From Castor canadensis (lineage: Eukaryota > Chordata > Mammalia > Rodentia > Castoridae): a stretch of DNA of 64,000 nucleotides. The translations under genes were made by a program, and so were the position numbers. Positions within the stretch are counted from its first letter, which is position 1. Each line of letters starts with the position of its first letter. Shown in pieces: positions 56,071 to 64,000 of this stretch. A model generated the notes under the pieces. That model was not told the DNA's origin, did no database searches, and worked only from the letters and a program-made list of their open reading frames with translations. The DNA lies in the NCBI RefSeq assembly GCF_047511655.1, contig NC_133401.1, forward strand, positions 17,792,501-17,856,500, written 5' to 3'.

Positions 56071-56272
56071 CCTCGGCTTGAGCACTTGCAAAGTCCGAGG
56101 TGCTGGTCACGGCTGGAGCTCTCATATACTGCCCGCCTTCTGCGTGCTAGGTTCTGTGCCAACTCAGTGACCTCATACCCTATGACCATCCCAGGACATA
56201 GGAGGTGGGAGTGGGAGACACAGAACGATTCTGGATCCATTTAGATTTATTCGTTTTTGGAAAGTAGAGTTT

Positions 56273-56503
56273 AAGCCAGGTACTGGTGGCTCATGCCTGT
56301 AATCCTAGCTACTTGGGAGGCTGAGATTGGAAGGACTGCAGTTGGAGACTAGACTGGACAAATAGTTCCTATGACCCCCATCTCCAAAATAACTAGAGCA
56401 AACTGGACTGGAGGTGTGGTTCAAGTGGTAGAGCACCTGCTTTGCATTCGTGAAATCCTGAGTTCAAAACCTCCAGTTCCACCAAAAAAAAAAAAAAAAA
56501 AAA
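56273..56503 (+). repeat. Composite SINE (linker a)
   Basis: B1-like arm, linker aaaataactagagcaaa, ID arm ending ccagttccacc, and a 20-base A tail, among the longest in the window. Confidence 0.85.
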
Positions 56504-56726
56504 GCAGAGTCTCTTTAAGACCTGGGGAAACAGCAATAATTAATCAGGTCACACAGTGTTTTAAAGAAAGTATAAAATAATACAAATACTCCTTCATTTA
56601 ACCATCCCCAGAGGCCTGCAAGCTTTGCATTTTCTGCCTCTTCCTCCAGGCAGGACACAAGGATCTCCTCCTCCTCCAGTCTCACACATTTTTAAGTGTT
56701 TCTTTTCTTTCATGATTTATTTATTC

Positions 56727-56807
56727 ATTTTTGCAGTTCTCTGATGGGACCCCGGGGCCTTATGCATACTAGGCAAGCACTCTACATCAAACTATATCCC
56801 TACCCCT
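56727..56807 (-). repeat. ID-like SINE, worn
   Basis: 'gcatactaggcaagcactctac' is the inverted ID core. Confidence 0.65.
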
Positions 56808-57094
56808 GGAGCTCCTGTTTGTGCCCTGCCTGTTGTGTGGCCTGAGCCTGCCTCAGTCTCCCTCTCCAGTGCCCTGATGTGATACCTGTCGCCTCAGTCT
56901 CTTTTCTCTGCCTCCCTGGCCAGACCAGCATCCTCAGAACCTTGGTGTGCTGATTTTTCTCCACCTGACATGTCCCCATACTCACCTGCCTTTCACTCAG
57001 GTGCCTGCTCATATGTCACCTCCTCAGAGAGGCCTCTGGGACTATCTCTGACTCCTCCCCCTGCCTTATTTTGTCTGGCAACCCTGCTATTATT

Positions 57095-57307
57095 ATTATT
57101 TGGTGGGACTGGGGTTTGAACTCAGGGCTTCACACTTGCAAAGCAGGCGCTCTACCACTTGAGCCACTCCTCCAGTCCATTTTGCTCTGGTTATTTTAGA
57201 GAAGGCAGTCTGGAGAACTATTTACCTGGGCTGGCCTTGAACCGTGATCATCCTGATATCAGCCTCCCAAGTAGCTAGGATTACAGACATGAGCTAACAG
57301 CCCTGGC
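57095..57307 (-). repeat. Composite SINE (linker a), well preserved
   Basis: A good type example: inverted B box gtttgaactcaggg, A box ccacttgagccactc, linker ctctggttattttagag, and B1-like arm. Confidence 0.9.
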
Positions 57308-57649
57308 TAACACTCCTATGGCATTAGCTTTTCTTCAGCTTTTGATATCTGGAAGCTTCATGGCAGCAGCTCCTAGCCCAGCCATACATCCTAAATTCCA
57401 TTTCACAGATCAGAAATCTAGAGAGAGACCGGCACCCAGTAGTTTTTCACAGTTGCAGGACTATTTGTTGACTGAATGCCTGTTAGCGGCTCAAGCAGTG
57501 CCACACTGCTTCCTGGTGGACAGTCAAGTTTCCTGGCCCACCTCTATGTCAGTCTGTTAACAACTTGTCTCCTAGTAACAGGACTCAACCCCTCTCATGC
57601 TGGAGACACAAAATAGCTTTTATGATGACTTTTGAACTTTCTTATTTTA
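57308..57649. other. Intergenic DNA, nothing recognised
   Basis: An 80-codon frame (57318-57560) is present, but with no family resemblance. Confidence 0.45.
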
Positions 57650-58155
57650 TTTATTTATTCGTTGCAGTACTGAGGCTTGAACTCAGGGCCTACACCTTGA
57701 GCCACTCCAGCAGCTCTTTTCCATGATGGATTGTTTAGAGACAATGTCTATCGAACTGTTTGCCTGAGCTGGCTTTGAACAGTGAGCCTCCTGATCTCTG
57801 CCTCCTGAGTAGCTGGGATTACAGGTGTGGCTTCCAGTGCCCGGCCTGCAATTACATCTTTATTAGGGTTTCAATATGATATTTCTACAATTTGTTTTAT
57901 GGTACTGAGGTTTTAACTCAGGACCTTGTAGTTCCTAGACAAGGTGTCTTCTGACTTTTGTTATTCTTTTGAGATAGAGTCTCTCTATTGCTGGCCTGAA
58001 ATACTCAATCCTCCTGCCTTAGCTTTTGGAGTGCTGGGATTAAAGACATGCACAACCATGCCCAACTGTGTCTTTCTTTTTTTGGCAGTAATGTGGTTTG
58101 AACTCAGGGCCTCATGTTTGCTAAGCAGGTGCTCCACCACTCGAGCCATGTCCCA
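57650..58155 (-). repeat. Composite SINE, ID/B1-like pair and ID-like SINE
   Basis: Reverse composite at 57650-57845, a diverged ID-like plus B1-like pair at 57893-58068, and an ID-like monomer at 58078-58155 (gtttgaactcagggcctcatg). Confidence 0.75.
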
Positions 58156-58394
58156 TCCTCCAACTCTGTCTTACAACTGACTTTTTTTTGTCTTTTTTAT
58201 TCTTTTTCTCCAACAGGGATTCCAACTTTCCATAAGCTCCAGGAACTGTGTAAATTGGGTCTGCCTTGGTTCATTTTACTGGCAAGTAAAAATAAATGTA
58301 AATTAAATTTTGCTCCAGAAATTTGATGTGCTCCCTTTATGCCACGATTTCTATCTTATAATTCATTCATGCCCTGAATTCTGCCCGCCCACAA

Positions 58395-58650
58395 ACCTAG
58401 AAGGTTAGTGTTACAATGTACACTTTACAGATGAGGAAACTCAAATCTGGAGAAATTTTCTTTCCTTTCTTTTTTTTGGCGGCTCCGGAGTTTGAACTCA
58501 GGGCCTCAACCTTGCTAGGCAGGTGCTCTACCACTTGAGCCACTCCGTCAGTCCTGGAGAAATTTTATATATTTCCCCGTGTCACATAGCTAGCCGGTAA
58601 ATGACAGAGTCAGGATTCAAACCCAGGCCCTCGCTTCACAGTCCACGCTA
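58395..58650 (+). repeat. MIR interrupted by an ID-like SINE insertion
   Basis: MIR words 'tttacagatgaggaaactc' and 'gtcacatagctagccgg' are separated by a reverse ID-like element at 58460-58553. The 13-base target-site duplication CTGGAGAAATTTT is perfect at 58447-58459 and 58554-58566. Confidence 0.85.
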
Positions 58651-58746
58651 TTAATCCTGGCCCTTGCAGCAAGGTTGTAGGGCATATAAAAACATGGACC
58701 GTGCATTTCCAGTAGCTAGCAGTGAGGGTTTTGAATTTCCCACACA

Positions 58747-58845
58747 AGGGCTGGGGCGATGGCTCAAGTGGTGGAACGAGCGCCTGCTTAATAACAGTTA
58801 GGCCCTGAGTTCAAATCCCATACCACCACCACCAAAAAAAAAAAA
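58747..58845 (+). repeat. ID-like SINE
   Basis: 'gggctggggcgatggctcaag' with B box gagttcaaatccc, a (CCA)n stretch and an A tail. Confidence 0.8.
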
Positions 58846-59099
58846 TGTAACTGCAAGGTTTCATTGGCAGGAGGATGCGATGAAACTAGGGTAGACCTCC
58901 AGAAATCATCGCCCAACGTCTGGCTTCTACTTATTGGAACCAGGGATGGCTGGAGGCGCAAACAGCCTGAGCAAAAGAGAGGCCAGACGGTGAAAAGAAA
59001 GCGTCTCTTCTCCCTGGGAAGGAGGCAGGAGGAACAGGATACCGTCACAGCCCTGAGGACCAAACCGATTGGTTCCCACTTCCACCTGTAGGGGCGCGG

Positions 59100-59200
59100 C
59101 TCCTTTAAGGCTCCCGGAAACGGGCCGGTAGGACCGGAAGTGACCGTCTTTATTTCCCCTCTTCACGTGGTGCGTGAGGGAAGTGACGTGCGTGGCCCGG
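59100..59200 (+). promoter_or_regulatory. CCDC9: CCDC9 core promoter: ETS, E-box and CRE-half motifs
   Basis: ACCGGAAGTG (ETS type) lies at 59133-59142, CACGTG at 59164-59169 and TGACGTG at 59184-59190, all just before the first donor. There is no TATA box. This is the layout of a broadly active CpG-island promoter. Confidence 0.7.
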
Positions 59201-59262
59201 GAGCTGCGGACGCGGAGGCCGACGGAGCCGGAGTCGCGGACGCCGCGGGGTCTCCGGGACAG
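59160..59262 (+). other. CCDC9: CCDC9 exon 1, non-coding
   Basis: The exon end is set by donor GTGACC at 59263 following ...CGGGACAG. The 5' end is approximate. No in-frame ATG is needed because the start codon lies at the end of exon 2. Confidence 0.65.
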
Positions 59263-60150
59263 GTGACCGGGGAAGGGGGCCGAGAGCGCGCCCGGAGTGG
59301 GCGGGGCCTGGAGGCCCACGTGAGGGCAGCGGGAGCGCGCGCGGGTGGGGGAGTGAGCCGCCGGTGGGGGGGCGGGGTCAGAGTACTCTGCGGGGGGCGG
59401 GGACAGGACGCCCACATGGGACGCTGGCGGGGCGGGACGTTAGTTCGTGGGCATGGACGGGGCGGGCCAGGTTGTGGGCGGGCCGGCCGGCCAGGAGCAA
59501 GGGTGGCAGCTGGGGGCGGGGCCTAAAAGTTGTGCGCGGGTTGGGGGCGGTGCCAAAGTCTTGTCCGTCAGGTTAGGAGTCGGGCCCGAAAACGCTGGGG
59601 GCGGGGTCAGAAAGTTTTCCCTGAGTGGAGGTGGGTTCTGTTCGTTGGCCGGGAAGTTAGGGGCGGATCCAGAGGCGGATGTGAAGGCCTGGGCGGTGCG
59701 AACCGTGGCGGGGGCCCAGGGGGCGTGTCTAGGGTGCTGGCGGGGAATGCTTGGAGGTGGAGCCAGAAAGTTTAGCCTGCGCCAGTAGCGCGGCCTGAGA
59801 GCGTTGGCCGGGAAGCCGGGAGCTGAGCCCGAACCGTAGGCCGGGGAAGCTGGGGCGGGGCTAGGAGCTAAGGCGAGGAGGCGGGAGCTAGGGGGCGTGA
59901 CCAGGAGATTGGCCCGGCGAATCGGAGGCGGGAGCAGAGGTCATCGGGGGCGGGGCCAGAATAAAGGCGAGAAGGAGTGGGCGGGTTCAGGCTGTTGCCT
60001 GGGGAATCAGGGGGCGGGACCAGAGTGGTGGCTGGGTAGTCGGAAGCCAGGTCAGATTACGCGAGAGTGTGGGCCAGACCCGAGGTCTTGGCGGGATAGG
60101 CGGGGCCTGAAAGTTTTGCTGGGCGAAGCCAGAGTGGTTTCCGGAGCTCA
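59263..60150 (+). repeat. CCDC9: Degenerate G-rich motif array in CCDC9 intron 1
   Basis: The motif GGGCGGGGCC-(A/T)GAAAGTTTT, or parts of it, recurs irregularly: for example near 59517, 59550, 59585, 59605, 59765, 59950, 60010 and 60105. Weaker copies appear at 61860-62160. Plus-strand open frames here are made of this motif. Confidence 0.6.
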
Positions 60151-61179
60151 GGGGCGCGGCCCTCTCGTACCCAGCCAGTTTGAGGCTGAAAGTTTTCCTT
60201 GGATAGCCATCGCGAGTTTAGGAAGTTTTGTCCTCGCTCAGCCTGTAGAATATTCATTGGGGAGGTCAAGTCCGGTGCAGGAAGCCACCCCAGTGTGTAC
60301 TGAACCTGTTCCCAGAATGTTTTTGGGGTTGGTATGAGACGACCGTCCCTTTTCTGGGATGCTGGGGGCGGGACTAGGGCGTTGCCAGGGGAGGTGTGGG
60401 GCTGTTTTCATAGTTGGGTGTGCGGCTTTTTTTGAGTGCGGTGTTAAGGGAGATTTCTGAAGCTACCCGACCGAGCTGGAATGTTCATCCAGATGTGAGC
60501 ATCATCAGAATAGGAACAGGAAAGTGGTTCGTTTATGGGAACGCTGAGGTCTCCAAAAGGAGGAGACTTTACCTGGCACTTGAGTACTAACTGGGTTCAT
60601 GATTTTGTTGCAAAAATGAATTTTAGGACACATCAAAGTACAGACCAAGAAAGTTTGTTAGTAAAGAAAGGAGAGTACACATCCAGACATGGGTGCACTG
60701 AGTGCCCTAACATCATGGGTATTTATGGTGAAAAAGTGAATGGAGGGTTGGCTAAAATTCACTTTAGAATAAGTGTTCTGAGTTGTTCTGGATTCCTGAT
60801 GCAGTCATTTGTCCTTGCTGTTGCACTGTTGTGACATTATTATTTGGGTTCAGGGATATCCAAGTCTGGTCAGTTTATAAATGTGGGTCACTGGGACATA
60901 GGGCCTGTTTTCCTCGAGCGTTCCTTTAAACACAGGATGGCTTTCAACTGATGCTTCTTTGAAGCCTGATGTCTATCCTTGACATAAATGTCTTCCTTTG
61001 CAAACACTTTTGTGATTTTAGGTAGTCATTTTACCAAATGTTTTTTCCTAGGACAAGTATCTTTTTCTTTAAAGTGTCTTTCTTGAAGATATCCGTGCTT
61101 GGTTTGCAGAGTGTAATAGTCATTTGGTCAGAGTGAGAGGGTTTTTTGTTGTTGTTGCTGGTATTTTTGTATTTTTGTA
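60151..61179 (+). other. CCDC9: CCDC9 intron 1, nothing recognised
   Basis: AT-richer than the preceding block. No repeat or exon was recognised. Confidence 0.45.
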
Positions 61180-61704
61180 TTTTTTTTTTTCTTTTTAATT
61201 GGTGGGATTGAGGTTTGAACTCAAAGCTTTGCACTTGCAAAGCAGGCACTCTACCGCTCAAGCCACACCTCCAGTCCATTTTGCTCTGGTTGTTTTGGAG
61301 ATGGGGTCTCTGGAACTATTTTCCCGGATTGGCCTCAAACCTCAGTCCTCCAGAGTATCTAGGTTTACAGGCATGAGCCACTAGCGTTAGGACTTTTTTC
61401 TTTCTAAGTACTGAGTGTTGAACTCAGGGCTCCCTAGGCAGGTGCTTTACACCTTGAGCTACACCCCAACCTCAGAGCTGGTGGGGGAGTGTGAAATTTA
61501 AAGTGGATGAAGTGTGCTTTTTTTTTTTTTCTTTCTTTTGTGGTACTGGGGCCTGAACTCAGGGTCTTTACCTTGAGCCACTCTGCCAGCCCTTTTTTGT
61601 GCTGGGTGTTTTTGAGATAGGGTCTCTTGCACTGTTTGCCTGGGCTAGAACCCTGATCCTCTTGATCTCTGTCCCCTGAGTAGCCAGTATTATAGGCACC
61701 TGGC
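61180..61704 (-). repeat. Composite (linker a), ID-like and composite (linker b) SINEs
   Basis: Reverse copies at 61180-61388, 61397-61475 and 61518-61704. The last has linker b (cttttttgtgctgggtgttt). Confidence 0.8.
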
Positions 61705-61761
61705 TGCCTGTGTGCCTTCAGTCAAGCTTTTCACTGGATTCCTGGCTCCTGTTTGTCATCT

Positions 61762-61867
61762 CTCAATTTCTCTAATTTTTTTTTAATTTTTATTTTTTTA
61801 TTATTCATATGTGCATGCAATACTTGGGTCATTTCTCTCCCCTACCCCCACCCTCAATTTCTCCAAT
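61762..61867 (-). mobile_element. 5'-truncated L1 3' end with target-site duplication
   Basis: The 15-base repeats CTCAATTTCTCTAAT (61762-61776) and CTCAATTTCTCCAAT (61853-61867) differ at one base and bracket a short insert. The insert shares 'ttattattcatatgtgcat' with the insertion at 17772-17878. Confidence 0.7.
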
Positions 61868-62260
61868 CTTTCCTGCTTCAGTTCTAGAAGTTTTTTGGGC
61901 TGATTGGGAGGAAGGGGTACAGCTGAAGCTTTCTTGAGATGGGTCTGGGCTCCAGGCTGTGGAGGCTGGGTTAGAATTTCCTTAGGAAGGAAGCAGTAGT
62001 GTCCCAAGCAGTGGGGCAGGGCCAGAACTTTCCCAAGACAGATCTGACTAAAAAGTTTGGGGGGGAGTCCAAAAAGGAAGGGGTGGAGTCTATATTTGTC
62101 TAGAAAAGGGGTGGGGCTAGCAGTTGAGCCAGTGGAAGTGACGGTAGAATTTCTGGGGTTCAAATGGGGTGTGTGAGTGAGAGTGAGTGAGAGTGGGAGA
62201 GAGCCCAGTAGAGAAGAGCATGAAGCCTTGCCTTTAGTTCTCCTGTTCCCCTGCCCTCAG

Positions 62261-62326
62261 GAGCTCCCAGTGCTGATCCAGATTCTGAGAGGGAAGTGGT
62301 GGGACCGTGGTCCAGCCAGTGAAATG
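62261..62326 (+). CDS. CCDC9: CCDC9 exon 2: 5' UTR ending in the start codon
   Basis: Acceptor ctgccctc-AG at 62259-62260 opens this exon and donor GTGAGC starts at 62327. The last three bases, 62324-62326, are ATG. Spliced to 62447 they read ATG-GCA-GCC-ACA-CTG, the known CCDC9 start MAATL. The start context (agtgaaATGG after splicing) has G at +4. Only the final codon is coding, and the rest is 5' UTR. Confidence 0.88.
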
Positions 62327-62446
62327 GTGAGCTGGCTGGGAAGGAGGCTTGGGACAGAGGGAATCATAGCAACTGTCAGACCCTGAGTTGAGTGGCTTTG
62401 GGGCATGTAGGGTTTTCTTTAGCCCTCAGTTGCCTCTTGGTCTTAG

Positions 62447-62551
62447 GCAGCCACACTGGATTTGAAGTCAAAGGAGGAGAAGGATGCTGAGTTGGACAAG
62501 AGGATCGAAGCTCTTCGTAGGAAGAATGAGGCTCTCATCCGGCGCTACCAG
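62447..62551 (+). CDS. CCDC9: CCDC9 first main coding exon, N-terminal coiled coil
   Basis: Acceptor gtctt-AG at 62445-62446. The exon's 35 codons encode AATLDLKSKEEKDAELDKRI followed by a basic helical stretch ending RRYQ, and donor GTGCCC starts at 62552. CCDC9 is a mostly disordered, arginine/serine-rich protein that has been reported as a probable exon junction complex component; this charged N-terminal heptad region is its most conserved part. Both exon ends are in phase 0. The donor is weaker than consensus at +4 and +5. The remaining exons lie beyond the window, and the next expected residues (E-I-E-E-D) are not found before base 64000. Confidence 0.95.
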
Positions 62552-64000
62552 GTGCCCTAGCCCCGCCCTGGGAGACCCCATCCCCTCTCCTCCCCGCAGT
62601 GAGTTTTTCTCACCTCTCCCTTAAAACCTTTTCATGGCTCCCCATCACTGTCAGGATAAATGCCACAGGCCTTAGCCTGCCATTCCTTCCTTCATTCCAT
62701 CACTCACTCATTCATCACAAGTGTTCAGTAAGGCGTCACTGTCTCAAGGCCCTCGTTGAGTGGTGCTGGAGTGCAGCTGCAACAGAGACAGCCCTGCCCT
62801 CAGATGGTGCTGACCCTGACTGGACAAGGCTCAGATGGGGAGTTCAGAGGCCAGGCCAGGGGAGGCCAGAAGGGGCTGCTGACCCAGCCTGGGGTACCTT
62901 AGGGAGGGCTTCCTGGCAGAGGGGACTCTGAGGTCTGAAGGGTGGTTGGCTGTTAGCCAGTTGAATAGGAGAGTGGCCCATGTTTCAGGCAAAGGGAGCA
63001 CTGTGGTCACATATTTGGATGTAAGAGGGCTTGGAGCTTAAAGTTTCAGGGTCATTTGGGGCAGTACTGATCTGGAGAGTTCACAGGGACCAGGCCATGT
63101 AGGGCCTGGATGCCTAAGGCCGTAGAGCCATGGAGGGCTTAAGCAGGAGTGGGCCCAGGTCAGAAGAGCTTTTTAGGGAATCTCCTTTGGCTGCTGTGTA
63201 GTGGTGGTTGGGAGGAGGTGATACTGTAGACCAGAAAGCAAGGAGGCTACTAGGTCAGGGATTCTAGAGAAAGAAGTTGTCTAGCTCAGGGCTTGGCTAT
63301 TGAGAGAGTCTTGGTGACTGAGGGCAGGGAGGAGGGAGAGGAGGAAGAAGGAAGGTCCGGGGCCAGGTCCAAGAGTTGGTAGTGGGGCCTAGCTACTCAG
63401 GAGGCAGAGGGCAGGAGGATCGCGGTTTGCAGCTAGCCCAGGTAAGTAGTTTGCAAGACCCTATCTAGAAAATACCTTTCACAAAAGAGGGCTGGTGGAG
63501 TGGCTCAAGTGGTAGAGCACCTGCCTGGCAAGTGTGAAGTTCTCAGTTCAAACCCCAGCACCACCAAAAAATTACAAAAAGTGAAAAATAGAGTAGGTAA
63601 GTGTTGTCCCTGAGATGGGACCTGGGAAGGGAGTGGGCTTCATTGACTCATTCTTCATGTGTTCATTCATTAAAAGAAATACTGAGTTGTGTCATGAGAT
63701 AGGCAGTGATGTAGGCTCACGGTATGCCTCAGGGAACAAGCAGACAGATATCCCTGTGCTCTAATGGACAGGGGGTGAGAGCAGGGAAGCTGGTTTCTGA
63801 AGGGGGTCAGGGAAAGCCTCCCTGAGAGGAGATGCTGGAGAAGAGGGTTGAAAGATGTTGGAGCAGAAGGCGCTGGTAGAAAGAACAGCTGGTGCAAAGG
63901 CCCTGAGGCAGATGTGAGCCTGGTGTGTTCTGGGAACAAGTAGTTCTGGGAACAGCGAGAAAGCTCAAATGAGCAACAGGGAGCTAGGAGAAGATGGAGG
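62552..64000 (+). repeat. CCDC9: CCDC9 intron with LINE-2-like DNA and a composite SINE
   Basis: LINE-2-like segments lie at about 62670-63300 and 63650-64000 (gtgcaaaggccctgaggcag). A forward composite SINE (linker b) at 63386-63585 separates them and may have inserted into a single older element. Confidence 0.6.

Noticed and set aside
59140-59788. Plus-strand frames starting in CCDC9 exon 1 and intron 1
   Set aside because: They follow the GC-rich motif array and ignore the clear donor at 59263. The real CCDC9 start is at 62324.

Overview
The window is mammalian nuclear DNA, and the repeats point to a rodent. The commonest interspersed element is a tRNA-derived, ID-like SINE ending in a 'gagttcaaacccc' B box. 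It is often joined to a 7SL/B1-like arm to make a composite SINE of about 210 bp. B1-like monomers, rodent-type L1 3' ends, MIR and LINE-2-like relics are also present. From recalled SINE consensus sequences I think the source is a castorimorph rodent, probably beaver (Castor), with moderate confidence. The gene order SAE1 (+), BBC3 (-), CCDC9 (+) matches human 19q13.32.

Layout. Bases 1-33,145 are the 3' half of SAE1, the small subunit of the SUMO-activating enzyme. The last four coding exons lie at 6963-7068, 23514-23658, 29199-29268 and 32471-32563, followed by a 3' UTR. Bases 33,146-39,564 are repeat-rich intergenic DNA. Bases 39,565 to about 46,932 on the minus strand are the whole of BBC3 (PUMA), the p53-induced BH3-only killer protein. 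Its coding exons at 44311-44038, 42686-42496 and 40623-40507 join exactly into 193 codons. There is a separate 5' UTR exon and a CpG-island promoter in which both known p53-site positions can be found. Bases 47,960-59,100 lie between the divergent BBC3 and CCDC9 promoters and hold three unexplained GC-rich promoter-like islands (about 51.5, 53.1 and 54.4 kb). From 59,160 on is the start of CCDC9: two 5' exons, the second ending exactly with the ATG, and the first 35-codon exon after it. The window ends in its next intron.

SAE1 and BBC3 converge on their 3' ends, and BBC3 and CCDC9 diverge. The three genes do unrelated jobs: SUMO activation, apoptosis, and a coiled-coil protein linked to the exon junction complex. 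They are neighbours rather than a pathway. The least expected signals are regulatory. They are a run of RFX-type X-box motifs in the three intergenic islands, a TATA/AP-1 promoter-like block antisense to the BH3 exon, an out-of-frame upstream ORF overlapping the PUMA start, and a second reading frame that stays open through all three PUMA coding exons. No new multi-gene system is evident.

SINE ends are read by eye and are good to about 10-15 bases. 'Linker a' and 'linker b' in the repeat entries name two composite-SINE types: in linker a the arms are joined by a sequence like AAAATAACCAGAGCAAA, in linker b by one like AAACCCATCACAAAAA.
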